Position numbers and translations under genes: made by a program. A DNA stretch of 64,000 nucleotides, taken from positions 20,585,232 through 20,649,231 of the forward strand of contig OW388300.1 in assembly GCA_936450465.1 (NCBI GenBank). Direction: 5' to 3'. The DNA is from Gibbula magus. Taxonomy: Eukaryota; Mollusca; Gastropoda; Trochida; Trochidae. Positions 12,901 through 24,815 of this stretch are shown here, piece after piece (within the stretch, counting starts at the first letter, position 1; each line of letters starts with the position of its first letter). The notes under the pieces were generated by a model. That model saw only the letters and a program-made list of their open reading frames with translations, ran no database searches and was not told where the DNA came from.

Positions 12901-15900
12901 ACACAGTTCTACAACTCAGTCCACGTTATCTTCATCTAAAACACAGTTCTACAACTCAGTTCACGTTCTCATCATCTAAAACACAGTTGTACAACTCAGT
13001 TCACGTTCTCAACATCTAAAACACAGTTCTACAAGTACGTATACGTTCACGTTCCCAACATATAAAACACAAATCTACAACTCAGTCCACGTTCTCAACA
13101 TCTAAAACACAGTCTACAACTCAGTCCACGTTCTCAACATCTTAAACACAGTCTACAACTCAGTCCACGTTCTCAACAACTAAAACACAGTTCTACAACT
13201 CAGTCCACGTTCTCATCATCTAAAACACAGTTATACAACTCAGTCCACGTTCTCAACATCTAAAACACAGTTATACAACTCAGTCCACGTTCTCATCATC
13301 TAAAAGTCAGTTATACTACTCAGTCCACGTTCTCATCATCTAAAACACAGTTATACAACACAGTTCACGTTCTCAACAACCAAAACACACTTCTTCAACT
13401 CAGTTCACGTTCTCAACATCTAAAACACAGTTCTACAACTCAGTCCACTTTCTCAACATCTAAAACAGAGTTATATAACACAGTTCACGTTCTCAACATC
13501 TAAAACACAGTTCTAAAAACTCAGTTAACGTTCTCATCATCTAAAACACAGTTCTACAACTCAGTTAACGTTCTCAACATCTAAAACACATTTGTACAAT
13601 TCAGTCCATGTTCTCAACATCTAAAACACAGTTGTACAACTCAGTCCACGTTCTCAACATCTAAAACACAGTTATACAACACAGTTCCACAACTCGGTCT
13701 ACGTTCTCAACATCTAAAACACAGTTCCACAATTCAGTCCATGTTCTCAACATCTAAAACACAGTTGTACAACTCAGTCCACGTTCTCAACATCTAAAAC
13801 ACATGCAGTTCCACAAGTCAGTCCACTTTCTCAACATCTAAAACACAGTTGTACAACTCGGTCCACCTTCTCAACATCTAAAACACAGTTGTACAACTCA
13901 GTCCACGTTCTCAACAACTAAAACACAATTCTACAACTCAATACACGTTAGCAAAGTTTACAATGCAATCTCAATATTTGAAACACAACTCAACAACTCG
14001 GTCTACGTTCTCAACATGTAAAACACAGTTCAACAACTCAATCCACGTTCTCAACATCTAAAACACATTTGTACAACTCAGTCCACGTTATCAACATCTA
14101 AAACACAGTTGTACAACTCAGTCCAGGTTCTCAACATCTAAAACACAGTTGTACAACTCATTACACTTTCTCAACATCTAAAACACAGTTGTACAACTCA
14201 GTCCACGTTCTCAACATCTAAAACACAGTTGTACAACTCAGTCCACGTTCTCATCATCTAAAACACAGTTCTACAACTCAGTTCACGTTCTCATCATCTA
14301 AAACACAGTTATACAACACAGTTCACGTTCTCAACATCTAAAACACAGTTCTACAACTCAGTCCACGCTCTCAACATCTAAAACACAGTTATACAACACA
14401 GTTCACGTTCTCAACATCTAAAACACAGTTCTACAACTCAGTCCACGTTCTCAACATCTAAAACACATGCAGTTCCACAAGTCAGTCCACTTTCTCAACA
14501 TCTAAAACACAGTTGTACAACTCGGTCCACGTTCTCAACATCTAAAACACAGTTGTACAACTCAGTCCACGTTCTCAACAACTAAAACACAATTCTACAA
14601 CTCAATACACGTTAGCAAAGTTTACAATGCAATCTCAATATTTGAAACACAACTCAACAACTCGGTCTACGTTCTCAACATGTAAAACACAGTTCAACAA
14701 CTCAATCCACGTTCTCAACATCTAAAACACATTTGTACAACTCAGTCCACGTTATCAACATCTAAAACACAGTTGTACAACTCAGTCCAGGTTCTCAACA
14801 TCTAAAACACAGTTGTACAACTCAGTCCACGTTCTCAACAACTGAAAAACAGTTCTACAACTTGATTCACTTTCTCAACAACTAAAACACAGTTGTACAA
14901 CTCAGTCCGCGTTCTCAACATCTAAAACACAGTTCTACAACCCAGTCCACGTTCTCAACATCTAAAACATAGTTCTACATCTCAGTTAACGTTCTCAACA
15001 TCTAAAACACAGTTCTTCAACTCAGTCTACGTTCTGAACAACTAAAACACAGTTCTTCAACTCAGTCTACGTTCTGAACAACTAAAACACAGTTGTACAA
15101 CTCAGTCCGCGTTCTAAACAACTAAAACACAGTTTTATAACTCAGTCCACGTTCTCAACAACTAAAACACAGTTGTACAACTCAGTCCACGTTCTCAACA
15201 ACTAAAACATAGTTCTTCAACTCAGTCTACGTTCTGAACAACTAAAATACAATTGTACAACTCAGTCCACGTTCTCAACATCTAGTTCACAGTTCTGCAA
15301 CTCAGTCCACGTTCTGAACAACTAAAACACAGTTGTAAAACTCAATCCGCGTTCTAAACAACTAAAACACAGTTGTACAACTCATTCCGCGTTCTGAACA
15401 ACTAAAACACAGTTCTATAACTCAGTCCACGTTCTCAACATCTAAAACACAGTTGTACAACTCAGTCCGCTTTCTCAACATCTAAAACACCATTGCATAA
15501 CTCAGTACACGATTTCAACATCTAAATCACTTTTCTGCGATTCAGTCAACGTTCTCAACATCTTAAACACAGCCCGAACAACTCAGTTAACGTTCTCAAC
15601 ATCTAAAACACAGTTCTACAACTCAGTTAACGTTCTCAACATCTAAAACACAGTTCTACAACTCATTACACTTTCTCAACATCTAAAACACAGTTCTACA
15701 ACTCAGTTCACGTTCTCAACATCTAAAACACAGTTCTACAACTCAGTTCACGTTCTCAACAACCAAAACACAGTTCCACAACTCAGTTCACGTTCTCATC
15801 ATCTAAAAGACAGTTATACAACACAGTTCACGTTCTCAACAACCAAAACACAGTTCTACAACTCAGTTCACGTTCTCATCATCTAAAACACACTTCTTCA

Positions 15901-16830
15901 ACTCAGTTCACGTTCTCAACATCTAAAACACAGTTCTACAACTCAGTCCACTTTCTCAACATCTAAAACACAGTTATACAACACAGTTCACGTTCTCAAC
16001 ATCTAAAACACAGTTCTACAACTCAGTCCACTTTCTCAACATCTAAAACACAGTTATACAACACAGTTCACGTTCTCAACATCTAAAACACAGTTTTATA
16101 ACTCAGTCCACGTTCTCAACAACTAAAACACAGTTGTACAACTCAGTCCACGTTCTCAACAACTAAAACAGAGTTATACAGCTCAGTCCACGTTCTCAAC
16201 ATCTAAAACACAGTTGTACAACTCAGTCTACGTTCTGAACAACTAAAATACAATTGTACAACTCAGTCCACGTTCTCAACATCTAGTTCACAGTTCTGCA
16301 ACTCAGTCCACGTTCTGAACAACTAAAACACAGTTGTAAAACTCAATCCGCGTTCTAAACAACTAAAACACAGTTGTACAACTCATTCCGCGTTCTGAAC
16401 AACTAAAACACAGTTATACAACTCAGTCCACGTTCTCAACATCTAAAACACAGTTCTACAACTTGATTCCCTTTCTCAACATCTAAAACACCATTGCATA
16501 ACTCAGTACACGATTTCAACATCTAAATCACTTTTCTGCGATTCAGTCAACGTTCTCAACATCTTAAACACAGCCCGAACAACTCAGTTCACGTTCTCAA
16601 CATCTAAAACACAGTTGTAAAACTCAGTTCACGTTCTCAACATCTAAAACACAGTTCTACAACTCAGTTCACGTTCTCAACATCTCAAACTTGGTTCTAC
16701 AACTCAGTCCATGTTCTCAACATCTAAAACACAATTCTAGAACTATGTATACGTTCACGTTCTCAACATCTAAATCATAGTTATACAACTTGATTCACGT
16801 TTTGAAAAGAAACTTCTACAACCACCTTGT
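6950..16830 (+). repeat. left arm: 40-bp minisatellite array
   Basis: About 9.9 kb, roughly 240 units of 40 bp. Each unit contains the perfect dyad AGTTGTACAACT (or the variant AGTTCTACAACT), then CAGTCCA, CGTTCTCAACATC and TAAAACA. Copies at 6950-8730 are strongly diverged, 9121-10730 is nearly homogeneous with strict 40-bp phasing, and 10730-16830 shows variant mixtures and larger duplicated blocks. Offsets are about 481 bp at 12.24-13.04 kb, about 663 bp at 13.8-14.8 kb, and about 1.0 kb at 15.2-16.6 kb. There are no unique spacers, so it is not a CRISPR array. The open frames inside are accidental. Confidence 0.97.
8727..8970 (+). repeat. insert with poly-C hairpin flanked by a 50-bp direct repeat
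   Basis: The sequence from AGTGTTTAGAGTGG to ATGGATTTCAC occurs at 8728-8779 and again at 8920-8970. The intervening stretch of about 140 bp begins with AAAATGACGTACCCCC, a run of about 28 C, and then GGGGGGTACGTCATTTT, a hairpin with the C-run in its arm and loop. The array resumes on either side, so this is a later insertion plus duplication, or a short tandem duplication. Confidence 0.8.
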
Positions 16831-19640
16831 TAAATGATATTTCAATATTTTGAATAAATGTTTGTTTTTTAAATATTAAAATTAACAAATGATTCATTCA
16901 AAATTTACAAATGGATTTGTCCACATCAAATGCTTGGTTGCATTTAGCTCAGCAATACCGTTTTAAATTTTTGTTCTGAAGAGGACAATGTACAGAAATT
17001 CAACAGAAACAATCTAGCATACAAATCACAGGAAATCGCCAAAAGTCTACACATGACAAGTATTGATTTCACTTACAAATGTGATTTACATACGTACGAT
17101 AAAGGAAATCTAAATAATGTACAGTGTACAGTTTACATTTAACATACAACTTTTCTACAACTCGAGAACGAGTTCAAAAGCTCTGATCAAGTTGTTGAAA
17201 AGTTGTATGCGTTGTTATCTTTGTGACGTGTTTGAACTGTTGCAGGGAGCCCCTTCGAATTATAAATCAAGGGAAAGATTACATGATATATTGACATGAC
17301 ATCCACGTGTATAATTACCAAACGTCAAAATACAACTCTCCTCCTCGGACCAAACAACTGGTGACAAACCGTCACAGCAACGGTTGCTGAGAAAGTGTAT
17401 TGTGTTGTCTATGGACCTGTTGGTGATTTCAACATGAATTCGTTGTGTAATACTACCATATAAACGATATCAAAACATTGATATAAATGCAATCAATTAT
17501 ATTGTGCATCCATCCCCCCTATTTAATTTAAGTATTACCCTTCAAAAAAGACAAAGTAAAAATTGTTGCCATGGAAACATAATTTATTTAAAAGGTTCTC
17601 ACACCCGAAAAGCACATATACATGATATCAGGAGTTACAAATGTAGTCGACCACATTTAGTGAGGATAGGTCACACAATTTAGGAGGTCTGCTCCGGAAA
17701 GAAACCTTGCCCTTCAAAAGGACAAAGTCCAAATTGTTGCCATGGAAACTGAAAAGTAATCAAATTTAAAACGTTTGAAGGGGAAGGGAAGGATGTACAT
17801 GTTGGTGAATATTGATGAAGTAGTTTTGAGCTCTGCTCCGGAAACAAACCCTATACCCTTCAAATAGACAAAGTCAAAATTGACATACTTATTGTTATTA
17901 CAAACAAGTATTTCCATTTTGTTTCATGTATTGCTGTTTCATATCTGATAGTAAATGCAACAATGGAAATACTGTAGTTTACATTTTACATACAACTTTT
18001 TCTACAACTCGAGAACTAGTTCAGAAGCTTAGAACGAGTTGTTGGAAAGGTGTATGCGTTGTCCTTTGAGTTTTGTTTTACAACTGTTACGGGAGCACCT
18101 AAAGCTACAAAATACAAAGTCATGGAAACAACGACAGACGTTAGTTATCTTATGACGCGCTATCATCATCTTCGATGTAAATTTATATTCAAACGTCAAA
18201 TTCCAAATCTTCGTCCTGGACTTTTTCATTGGTGAACACGTTACAGAAGGCAGCAAATTATTACTGCAATACGCACGAGTCACTGAGAACGTGAACGAGT
18301 TGTCGATATTTTACCACGAAGACATGTATCATAAATATGTATTATTTCAGGATTGATGTCAATAATGCAGAGATTACAAATACAATTTATGTTTCATATG
18401 ACTATATATCATGTTATATCTGTTGTAATCAAAACAAAGGAAATAATGTACAGTTTTTTCTACAACTCGAGTTGTTGGAAGGTTGTATGCGTTGTCATTT
18501 GAGTTATGTTTTTGAACTGTTACGGGAGCACAAATACAAAGTCATGGAATATACGACAGACGTTAGTTAAATCATGAAGCGAAATCATATTTTCTTGATA
18601 ATTTTAAATCTTCGCCCCGGACTCTACAACTGGTAAACAAGTTGCGAGAGGTAGCGAACTAGTTCGGCAATAGTGTACCAGTTGCCGAGAACATGGAACG
18701 AGTTGTCACTGGGCCTGTTGTATTTTCACCACGAAGACATGTGACTTTAAGAGTTGACAGAATTTGTTTTTATTATTATGTGTTGGAAAATATAACATCA
18801 GGTTCCAGCACTTGGGATGTTACTTTAAAAGTAAATGCATGTCATGAGTTGCTTTCTTCTCGAACTCGTTGTGGTAAATGTGCAACAAGTTATACAAGGC
18901 GTGAATCGTGTTGATGATTTTATCAAACACGTTGTATGTAGACTTTGAATAAAAACAATGCCTAAATAATTCAGCATAAATAAACACATTGAAGACTGGA
19001 GATCTTTGTAATCAAACATGACAAGAGTAAAGACGAACGAGTTGTCGGAATCGGAACACGTTCTGCATGACTTGAACGAGTTCATCAATCCGGAGAACGT
19101 GTTGCGACAAATCTTGAACTAGTTCTACAACTGGCGAACACGTTCAACAAAGCTTGAACTAGTTGTCACAAGCTGGAACGCGTTGTAGGGTCTGATCACG
19201 TTGTTTGATCATGTTGTAGATTATTGGTATAGAGACTTAATCTTAGCTGCATGAACAATGATTGTCAAGTTTGTTTTGATGTAAAATAAATCCAAGTATT
19301 TATTGTTTCACATGTGTAACATGATAGCTTTATCAAAAATATACTTTAAAAAAATCGGGAATTATTTCAAGAGTACTGCCCGAGTTGTTGAAAATTTGAT
19401 TGAGTTGTATCAGTTTGATTTTCAGGGTACTGTGGCTTCAAAACTGGTTGTTAAAATAGCTTTTTATCAGAAGTTTCATTTGTTGTCATTTTGGTGCCGA
19501 TAACATAGATTCGACATATCGTTGACATTGCCAACTTTTAATTGCAAATGGATGTGAAATTAGTTTGTTTCATAAACGTTTAAGAGGAAACGTTATCAAT
19601 TAATCTATAAAAAAAAGTGTGTTATGCTTATATATCTATA
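16831..19640. other. central spacer of the 37-kb element, part 1
   Basis: No gene recognised. It holds diverged copies of a 0.5-0.9-kb block: TTTTCTACAACTCGAG then AGTTGTTGGAA near 17155, 18000 and 18460, each followed by TGTATGCGTTGT and a GACAGACGTTAGTTA-like stretch. Dense GAAC/GTTC half-sites lie at 18640-19190 (GAACTAGTTC, GAACACGTTC, GAACGCGTTG). Also present are two copies of CCTTCAAA..GACAAAGT with CCATGGAAAC near 17540 and 17710. Confidence 0.5.
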
Positions 19641-19654
19641 TTCAGCTTCATGAT

Positions 19655-19880
19655 TTCAGTATTTCAGTATTTCACTCATATCAGGCCGCTAGAATTACTA
19701 CAAGGAGAAAGTTTGCAAATTATACCATTCTAACTGCGCAGGTGATACAGCGGTGGTACTCAGTGTAGTTGCTGCCAAACCTTTCTGCATATGTAACAGT
19801 TTTATACAGTGGACAATGCTGATGAGCCCCTCAAGGGATTCGAACCCCTGACATATTGATTAGGTTACATTCCAGTTTAC
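19655..19880 (-). mobile_element. tRNA-derived SINE copy, diverged
   Basis: Read on the minus strand, a B-box GGTTCGAATCCC (about 19836-19847) lies in a tRNA-like 3' half. It is followed by GCAGAAAGGTTTGGCAGC and a 3' part ending CTGATATGAGTGAAATA. The order and several blocks match the better copy at 50297-50583. The A box is not convincing. Confidence 0.6.
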
Positions 19881-19939
19881 TCGGCGCCTTTTTGTCTGTT
19901 TTATTAACTGATATTCTTTAGTTACCTCTGCGTTGTAGA

Positions 19940-20110
19940 CTGCATTATTCGTGAGGTGAGTTCGGGTTTAACTCAAGAATCAAGAATATTTCACTCATAT
20001 CGCGACTGCTAGTATTACGGCAGGGAGAAAGCCCGAAACGCCACGTGGCTATGCATTGCGGTGACGCCTGCGAGCATCGGCTGGAACTAGTGAACCATGG
20101 GTAGTACTAC
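19940..20110 (-). mobile_element. SINE 3' fragment
   Basis: On the minus strand: CCATGGTTC, CCAGCCGATGCTCGCAGGCG, CACCGCAATGCATAGCCACG, GGGCTTTCTCCCTG, then GAGTTAAACCCGAACTCACC. This is the 3' half of the same SINE as 50297-50583, without the tRNA head. Confidence 0.8.
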
Positions 20111-20324
20111 TAATTGAAAATAAAATATGGATTCATCAGTCATAATATATAACTGTTCTAAATAATAAATTAAAAACTTAATGACAACTCAAATAGACGA
20201 GGTGTTCTCAGAAAATTACTTATTGTTTTTAATATTTGACATTGATAATCAGTCATGCAATGAAATAATTAAAGCAGAAAATGTGTGATAATCTTCCGAT
20301 AACATTTACAACAAACAAGTGAAG

Positions 20325-21145
20325 AAGCGAGCATAGCTCACATACCCCCGCTTCTCCCTTACTTCAACAAATTTCATTATCAGCAAAAGACACATCTATA
20401 GGTCTATGTTCAATAATAGATTTGAAAATTAATAAAGTTCTAACTCTCAATGGCACAACTAGGGATCATAGTTGACATGCGCATGAAATTTGATGAAGCT
20501 AGCATGCATAGTGTTGGACAAAGGGTCCGCACAAAATGATTTCCTCAGTCACTTTTTATTCACATTTCCATGGCAACCATAAAAATTAAAATTCAGAAAT
20601 AGTTCTAACCCTCAAAAGGCACAACTAGGGATCATGGTTGATGTGTATATCAAGTTTGATGAAGCTAGCATGCATAGTTTTGGAGATATACTCTGCACAA
20701 AATGACTACCTCACAGTCAGTTTTAAGTCATGTTTCCATGGAAACTGTCAAAATTAAAATTCAGAAAAAGTTCGAACCCTCAAAAGGCACAACTAGGGAT
20801 CAAGGTTGACATGTGTATGAAGTTTGGTGAAGCTAGCACGTATAGTTTGGGAGATATGCTCCGCACAAAATGACTTCCTCACAGAGTCACTCTTTAGTCA
20901 CGTTTCCATGGAAACCGCAAAAACCAAAATTCAGAAATCGTTCTAACCCTCAAAAGGCACAACTAGGGATCATGGTTGACATTTGTATGAAGTTTGGTGA
21001 AGCTAGCACGTATAGTTTGGGAGATATGCTCCGCACAAAGTTTTGGGACGGACGGACAGACGGACAGACGGACGGACAGACGGACGGAAAGAATGAACGC
21101 TATATACCCCCGCTTACGCTGTAAGGCGGGGGTATAATAATAGCA
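20325..21145. repeat. interspersed repeat with four units of about 165 bp, GGAC run and CCCCCGC hairpin end
   Basis: About four tandem units of roughly 165 bp start near 20436, 20605, 20770 and 20935, each with CTCAAAAGGCACAACTAGGG, GAAGCTAGCA and TTTCCATGGAAAC. A GGACGGACAGAC run follows (21050-21090), then a terminal hairpin TACCCCCGCTTACGCTGTAA with GGCGGGGGTATA. The left edge carries CATACCCCCGCTTCTCCC. Related ends occur near 22625-22700 (minus) and 60310-60390. It is a non-autonomous repeat of unknown class; its short open frames look like artefacts. Confidence 0.7.
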
Positions 21146-22610
21146 AACGCTTTCATGTGTTTGACGGAAAATATGGAACTAGTTCTATAGGAAGCCTGAA
21201 CTAGTTCACGAGAGCTTGGAACGCGTTGTAGAGTTAGATCGCGTTGGTGATTTTGTCAGACAAACAATCTTTATCAACAAACAACAGTGAAACAATAATA
21301 ATCATGAATTAATCAACAAACGTCAAAATACTTTTTATTTGTATCGTAAAGTACCTATATTATGAAAACATTGGTTCTAGTTGTGAAACCCGGAAAGACT
21401 TCAATCTTTCACTTACCGGTTGAACATAATCAGAACGCGAACGCGTTCTAGAAATTCAGAACACGTTCAGGAAAAATTGAACTAGTTCTCCGAAGCTTGA
21501 ACTAGTTGTTGATTTGTGATCGTTTGAAAATCGCAGGTGCAATAATCGAGTATGTTTCTATTTAAAGTAGCTAGTTGACATAACATAGTTTCGATATACC
21601 TCGATCTGATGTTTCATTTGTTTGTTGCTACATGGAACTTGCGTACAACTCGGGAAGTTGATCTGGAGCTCTGATCGAGTTGTTGAAAAGTTGTTCGAGT
21701 TGGATCCGTGTGAACTCTGCTATTTGTGTTTCAACTGTTATCACAGTGAGCTTGTATGGTTATCTGAGCGGCTTTAAAACCTCCTGGTAATCACGAACTT
21801 CATGAAACCTAGTACATGAACATGTATACATTCCTTCATGTGATGGGGAACTAGTTCTCAGGGCAGTTGAAGAAAGTTCACAAAAGCGACTTAGATATGG
21901 AAACAGTTCGGGAAACGTGAAAGTAACTCCGCATAATATTAAATAGTTGTCGAATATACTCTGGTCTCATAACAGGTTTAAAACTTTGTTTACAGTGTAA
22001 AACAATATTTAAATAAGGAGGATATATGTTTTTCGATATCTATAATGTTTAACTATATTCACTAACTATTTTCACTAATTTTCTAACAACTTAGAAACTT
22101 GCCCGCGTTGTATCAGTGTAATCTGAACTGCATTACTATCCAAATTCTACTTGCCTGTTCATCATTGACCTGTACATTTTGCAAACTGAAGTAGGATTTG
22201 CTTTCATTTTAATAATATTTGGAAAACGTGAGAAGTTTTCAGATTTCTAAACTATTATATTGGTGGATATCTGTTTGACATTGTCTTATTTATGCGTTCA
22301 CTCTATCCTTTGAATGTCCATGTTCGTAATGGTATTCACGTATTTTAAATATGATTTAATACATCTAAAACATATTTAAACTTCACACATAACCTGAGAG
22401 GGCGTAGCGAGAAAGGTGGACCCAATTGACGAATACAGTAATACCAGAACCAAAACTTGCGTATGTGTTGCAAGAAAGCTGGAACTAGATCTACAACTGG
22501 CGAACGTATTGCGACAAAACTCGAACTAGTTCTACAACTAGCGAACGTAATAAGAGAAAGTTTGAACTAGTTCTGCAACTGGCGAACGTGGTGCGAGAAC
22601 ATGATCAGCA
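21146..22610. other. central spacer part 2: GAACnnGTTC palindrome field
   Basis: No gene. It contains many 10-bp palindromes of the form GAAC-NN-GTTC: GAACTAGTTC near 21178, 21190, 21481, 21850, 22524 and 22563, and GAACGCGTTC near 21439. They are interleaved with CTACAACTGGCGAACG-type phrases at spacings of about 35-45 bp. Confidence 0.65.
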
Positions 22611-23160
22611 GACATAATTATTTTCCCGCCACAAGTTGTCGGGGTATATATAACAATGACCTCCGTCCGTCCACCCACTGTCTGTCCGAAAGTGCGTCCG
22701 GGTTTTGTTTCCGAAAAAAAAAACTGTAAGGCATAGCTCAATGGAACTTGATCCGGGTAGCAGTCATTATCTGTAGATTGGGTTTTTTAACTTCTTTAGT
22801 ATGTTTTTGTTTGTTTTGAAACATTCGTAAATATTTCGTTCCCGAACAAGAAATTGAAAACTGTTAGGCATAGTTCATTAAAACTTGGTATGTTGAACAG
22901 TGATCATGTGAAGGTTGGCTTTTTAGAGTGTTCGACTTCGAGTGTTTTAATTTTTTTCGAATTTAATGTTTTTTTCAACTTTTTCCACTTGACAGGGATA
23001 AAGTTGACTCTGTCCGCTTGTTATCAATGTTTTATTTCTGATGAACAATTTAAATTATTCATTGATAAGTCACCTGTGGTGGAATTTATTTTCGTTTTGA
23101 GAATATTGAAAAACATAAGAAGTTTTAGAATTTCTGACTATTATGCGGATTGATATCATT
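22611..23160. repeat. diverged interspersed repeat (GTCCGTCC-bearing)
   Basis: CCGCCACAAG then GGGGTATATATAACAATGAC, CTCCGTCCGTCC and CTGTCTGTCC resemble the reverse of the repeat at 20325-21145. Two related stretches beginning CTGTAAGGCATAGCTCAATG and CTGTTAGGCATAGTTCATTA follow in tandem. No coding evidence. Confidence 0.5.
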
Positions 23161-24330
23161 ATATAATTATATGCGGGTATATACTTATTTTTGACACAAC
23201 CGGATAATCACGTGCACGTAATTTAGATGTAATTTAGTGCATCTAAAATTGGATTTAAACTTCAAATATAACACGAGAGTGCGTTGCGAGATAGGTGCCT
23301 ACAGCTGATGATCCGACGAACACATTATTCAACGAATGGTGAAACCGGCCGGCCGTTCAACAAAATGAAGTGCTTCGTAGCGCCAACACCATTACTCAAT
23401 GTATAAAGATTTAGGACTAATGGTTACCCTGCTGTACAAACAAACAAACACTGTCAGATATATCGAAATCTTACTGTTCAAACAAAAAGGCTTCATCCCT
23501 CAGAGACATTAACAACGATTTATCAAACACGCTTTGCAACTCCAAATATCAAACATGTTTTTGTCGAGATGTCTTCGAAGCATGAGCTGTCACACAATCT
23601 CTTCAAACAAATGGTGTTTTACTTCAAAACAAAACATATGGGCAAACGACAATGTCAACCCTTTAAAAATAAATCAAACTGTGTATAAAATATAACAGCG
23701 ATTTATTTCATTTTGTTTATTTAAACCTAAATTGTCAACCATAATGAAAACAGGATATCAAGGTGGATATATCGGAATAACTTACATAACAGGCTAATTT
23801 ATAATCATATACAGAACAACAGAAAAATATCGATGTGCCCATGAAAAAGGGAATCAGATGAAACAAGTTCTAAAACTGGCGAACGTGATGCGAGAAAGTT
23901 GGAACTAGCTCCACAATCGGTGAACCGTCAGAACGTGTTGCGAGAAATCAACTGGTGAACGCGTTACGAGAAAGTTGGAACTAGTTCCACAACTGGTGAA
24001 CGTGTTGCGGGAGGCCGGGACGAGTTGTACAACTGGTGAACGTGTTGCGAGAAAACTGGAACTAGTTACATATAATATCCACTTTCCAATAAAGAGAACT
24101 CAGTAATATACTACAGAATACATACAACGAACATACACGTTTTGTTGAGACAGTGATACTTTAAAATACTGTATGGAATAAGGAATGCTTTTAGTATTAT
24201 TGAATCTGACTAAATTGCCTTCGCGACAACTGAAACAGAGAAGATGCGAGGCGATCTCTCTTGTCTGAACTCGTTGTGTGAAACAGGGAACGCGTTCTAT
24301 CAATCGCGAATTAAAACAAAATAGAACAAG
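23161..24330. other. central spacer part 3
   Basis: Unrecognised sequence to about 23860. Then come repeated phrases of about 40-50 bp, GAACGTG.TGCGAGAAAGTTGG and ACTAGTTCCACAACTGGTG (23870-24065), with GAACTAGTTC-like and GAACGCGTTC palindromes. These phrases look like an older relative of the 40-bp arm monomer. Confidence 0.5.
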
Positions 24331-24336
24331 TATGGA

Positions 24337-24345
24337 CGGGGGGAG

Positions 24346-24386
<41 letters not shown>
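24337..24386 (+). repeat. poly-G tract
   Basis: GGGGGGAGGGAGG followed by an almost unbroken G run of about 38 bases. It has strong G-quadruplex potential and its length in the assembly is probably unreliable. The proline-rich minus-strand frame here is an artefact. Confidence 0.95.
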
Positions 24387-24387
<1 letters not shown>

Positions 24388-24815
24388 GGCAACCACGGAG
24401 GAAATGTGTTTTTTTTAACAAAATAAAAAGCTATTCAAAGTAGTTGCCAAACACAAAAGATCATCATTTTTGTTAACGAATGCCCAACAGATAAAGGCTT
24501 GACTAGTCACCTTTCAGGTCTTGTTGTTGCATTGTCGATTGAGCTGATCAACGCAATTAAGAAGTGACTCTTTATTGAAAATATAAGAAACTCAATGATA
24601 CAATAATGCACTTCGAACGGATGTCAAACAGAATCGCATGAAACTTTTCAACAACTCGAACATAATCCTGGAAAGAGTTGTTCGAAAGTTGCCTGAGTTG
24701 TATTGGTGTGAACATGTGTAACATTTCATGGAGATGAAATCCACGGACAAAAAGTCGTTTCAATTGAAATTAGGATATTATTTATTCTAAAGAATCCAAC
24801 GTTTCCTAACTTTTG
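24387..24815. other. spacer before the right array
   Basis: AT-rich, no gene. Contains scattered GTTGTTCGAAAGTTGCC and AACTCGAACAT phrases like those in the central spacer. Confidence 0.4.

Noticed and set aside
6950..16830. CRISPR-like array of regular 40-bp repeats
   Set aside because: Repeats abut with no unique spacers, the context is a spliced eukaryotic genome, and no cas genes are present; it is a minisatellite.
22854..23153. 99-codon frame in the central spacer
   Set aside because: It lies in a diverged tandem interspersed repeat and shows no domain or codon signal.
16900..24300. GAACnnGTTC sites as steroid-receptor response elements
   Set aside because: Those elements have a 3-bp spacer; here the spacer is 2 bp and the sites sit inside a repeat, so the resemblance is superficial.
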